A stretch of DNA of 6,913 nucleotides from an uncultured Eubacteriales bacterium (lineage in GTDB: Bacteria > Bacillota > Clostridia > Peptostreptococcales > Anaerovoracaceae), in assembly GCA_902766185.1 (NCBI GenBank), contig CACXCQ010000010.1:1-6913 (forward strand), read 5' to 3'. How positions within the stretch are numbered: position 1 is the first letter of the stretch; every line of letters begins with the position of its first letter. The notes beneath the pieces are model-generated. The model saw only the letters and a list, made by a program, of their open reading frames with translations. It searched no databases and was not told the origin of the DNA. The position numbers and the translations under genes are program-made. Shown in pieces: positions 5,660 through 6,913 of the stretch.

Positions 5660-6913
5660 CTAGTACTTGATGATGGATCCGAACTTGCAGACCGTCAGGC
5701 AGGTACCGCACTTCGTGCACTTGTCCTGATCGATGACGTGCACCTGCTTCGTCTCGCCCGTGATGGCCCTGACCGGACACATACGGGAGCAAAGGGTACA
5801 GCCTCTGCAGTCGTCCTTGATCTCGAAGGTAAGGAGCGGTTTGCACACCAGCGCCGGACACTTCTTGTCCACCACATGGGCTTCGTACTCATCGTGGAAG
5901 TGCTTCAGCGTGGACAGCACCGGGTTGGGCGCCGTCTGGCCGAGGCCGCAAAGCGAGGTGAGCTTGATGTTCTCCGCCAGATCTTCCAGCCTTTGCAGAT
6001 CCTCGGGCTCGCCTTCGCCGGCGGTGATCCGGTCCAGCACCTCGTGGAGACGTTTCGTTCCCTCTCTGCAGGGCACGCACTTGCCACAGGACTCATCCAC
6101 GGTGAAGTCCAGGAAGAACCGGGCGATGTCGACCATGCAGTTGTCCTCGTCCATGACGATCATTCCGCCGGAGCCCATCATGGAGCCGATGGCCACCAGG
6201 TTGTCGAAGTCGATGGGGATCTCCAGGTTTTCCTCGGTGATGCAGCCGCCGGAGGGGCCTCCGGTCTGGACGGCCTTGAACTTCTTGCCGTCGGGGATGC
6301 CTTCGCCGATGTCGTAGATGACCTCCCGGAGCGTGATGCCCATGGGCACCTCCACCAGGCCGGTCTGGTTGATCTTTCCGCCCAGAGCGAAGACCTTCGT
6401 GCCGGGGGATTTGTCCGTGCCGAATCCACGGAACCAGTCGGCGCCGTTCAGGATGATCTGCGGGATGTTGGCCAGCGTTTCCACGTTGTTGATGCAGGTC
6501 GGTTTGCCCCAGAGACCCTGATTCGCCGGGAATGGTGGCTTGTTTCTGGACATGCCGCGCCGGCCCTCGATGGAGGCGATCAGCGCTGTCTCCTCGCCGC
6601 AGACGAAGGCTCCCGCACCGAGCCGGATCTCGATATCAAACGAAAAGCCGGAGCCCAGGATGTTCTCGCCCAGAAGGCCCATCTCCCTGGCCTGATGGAT
6701 CGCGATCTGCAGCCTTTGCACGGCCACCGGATACTCCGCCCGGACGTAGATGAAGCCCTTGCTGGCCCCGATGGCGTAGCCGCCGATGGCCATGGCCTCC
6801 AGCACCGCGTGGGGGTCGCCCTCCAGAACGGAACGGTCCATGAACGCGCCCGGATCGCCCTCGTCAGCGTTGCAGATGATGTATTTCTGATCCGCCTTGT
6901 TGGGGGCCGCGAA
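5660..6913 (-). CDS. hydB: NuoF-like NAD(P)H/FMN and iron-sulfur subunit of [FeFe]-hydrogenase (HydB/HndC type; 5' end cut by window edge)
   Basis: The frame is open from the right edge to TAG at 5660 (417 codons seen); the ATG at 6841 is internal, because the 24 codons before it, including [14 protein letters not shown], are conserved family sequence. The subunit binds FMN and NAD(P)(H) and passes electrons between the nucleotide, its clusters and HydA. In fragment numbering: FMN/nucleotide region with [10 protein letters not shown] (15-24) and [19 protein letters not shown] (100-118); N3-type [4Fe-4S] ligands C276, C279, C282 and C322 ([15 protein letters not shown]); then two ferredoxin [4Fe-4S] sets, C369/372/375/379 and C399/402/405/409. 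The ferredoxin tail separates it from complex I NuoF and matches HydB/HndC. CPALVC (352-357) is a further cysteine pair. The N-terminal part, often a thioredoxin-like [2Fe-2S] domain, is outside. The usual NuoE-like partner (hydC/hndA) is expected upstream. A formate dehydrogenase-linked NuoF is the main alternative, but the neighbouring hydA argues against it. Confidence 0.93.
   Translation of the reverse strand, partial: FAAPNKADQKYIICNADEGDPGAFMDRSVLEGDPHAVLEAMAIGGYAIGASKGFIYVRAEYPVAVQRLQIAIHQAREMGLLGENILGSGFSFDIEIRLGAGAFVCGEETALIASIEGRRGMSRNKPPFPANQGLWGKPTCINNVETLANIPQIILNGADWFRGFGTDKSPGTKVFALGGKINQTGLVEVPMGITLREVIYDIGEGIPDGKKFKAVQTGGPSGGCITEENLEIPIDFDNLVAIGSMMGSGGMIVMDEDNCMVDIARFFLDFTVDESCGKCVPCREGTKRLHEVLDRITAGEGEPEDLQRLEDLAENIKLTSLCGLGQTAPNPVLSTLKHFHDEYEAHVVDKKCPALVCKPLLTFEIKDDCRGCTLCSRMCPVRAITGETKQVHVIDQDKCTKCGTCLTVCKFGSIIKY

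Noticed and set aside
6839..6841. ATG at 6841 as the true start of the NuoF-like gene
   Set aside because: The 24 codons to the right edge are open and encode conserved flavin-domain sequence ([10 protein letters not shown]), so the gene continues beyond the window.
1..6913. Mobile elements, CRISPR arrays, tRNA or rRNA genes
   Set aside because: None seen on either strand: the window is almost fully occupied by five metabolic genes, and the only repeats are the short ones listed.

Overview
The window is a single co-directional block, entirely on the minus strand, that encodes an [FeFe]-hydrogenase and the three enzymes that build its active site. Read in the direction of transcription (right to left) the order is: NuoF-like flavin/iron-sulfur subunit (hydB/hndC type, 5' end outside the window), catalytic [FeFe]-hydrogenase hydA, then the maturases hydG, hydE and hydF (3' end outside the window). 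The gaps are 19 bp (hydB-hydA), 51 bp (hydA-hydG) and 27 bp (hydG-hydE), and hydE overlaps hydF by 11 bp. No promoter or terminator is visible, so the promoter probably lies beyond the right edge. No stretch of 300 bases lacks a gene.

The genes form one pathway. HydG splits tyrosine to supply the CO and CN ligands on iron. HydE processes the HydG product further. HydF is the GTPase scaffold on which the diiron precursor is completed and from which it is passed to HydA. HydA makes or consumes H2. HydB carries the flavin/pyridine-nucleotide site and the relay clusters, as in multimeric NAD(P)-linked and electron-bifurcating hydrogenases (HydABC, HndABCD). The small NuoE-like [2Fe-2S] subunit such complexes need is not in the window and would be expected upstream of hydB.

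The set of genes, AGGAG-type ribosome binding sites and tight packing suggest a strictly anaerobic, fermentative bacterium, most likely a fairly GC-rich member of the Clostridia. This is inference from gene content; there is no rRNA or other taxonomic marker. The high GC and codon bias also create very long antisense open frames on the plus strand, which are shadows.

The genes are known families, and I found no undescribed multi-gene system. Points worth a second look are: a serine in HydA where the proton-relay cysteine usually sits; a HydF with about 48 extra residues before its cluster motif, part of them in repetitive insertions; a degenerate G4 motif in HydF; a candidate zinc site in HydB; and small repeats and micro-ORFs in the two gaps around hydG.
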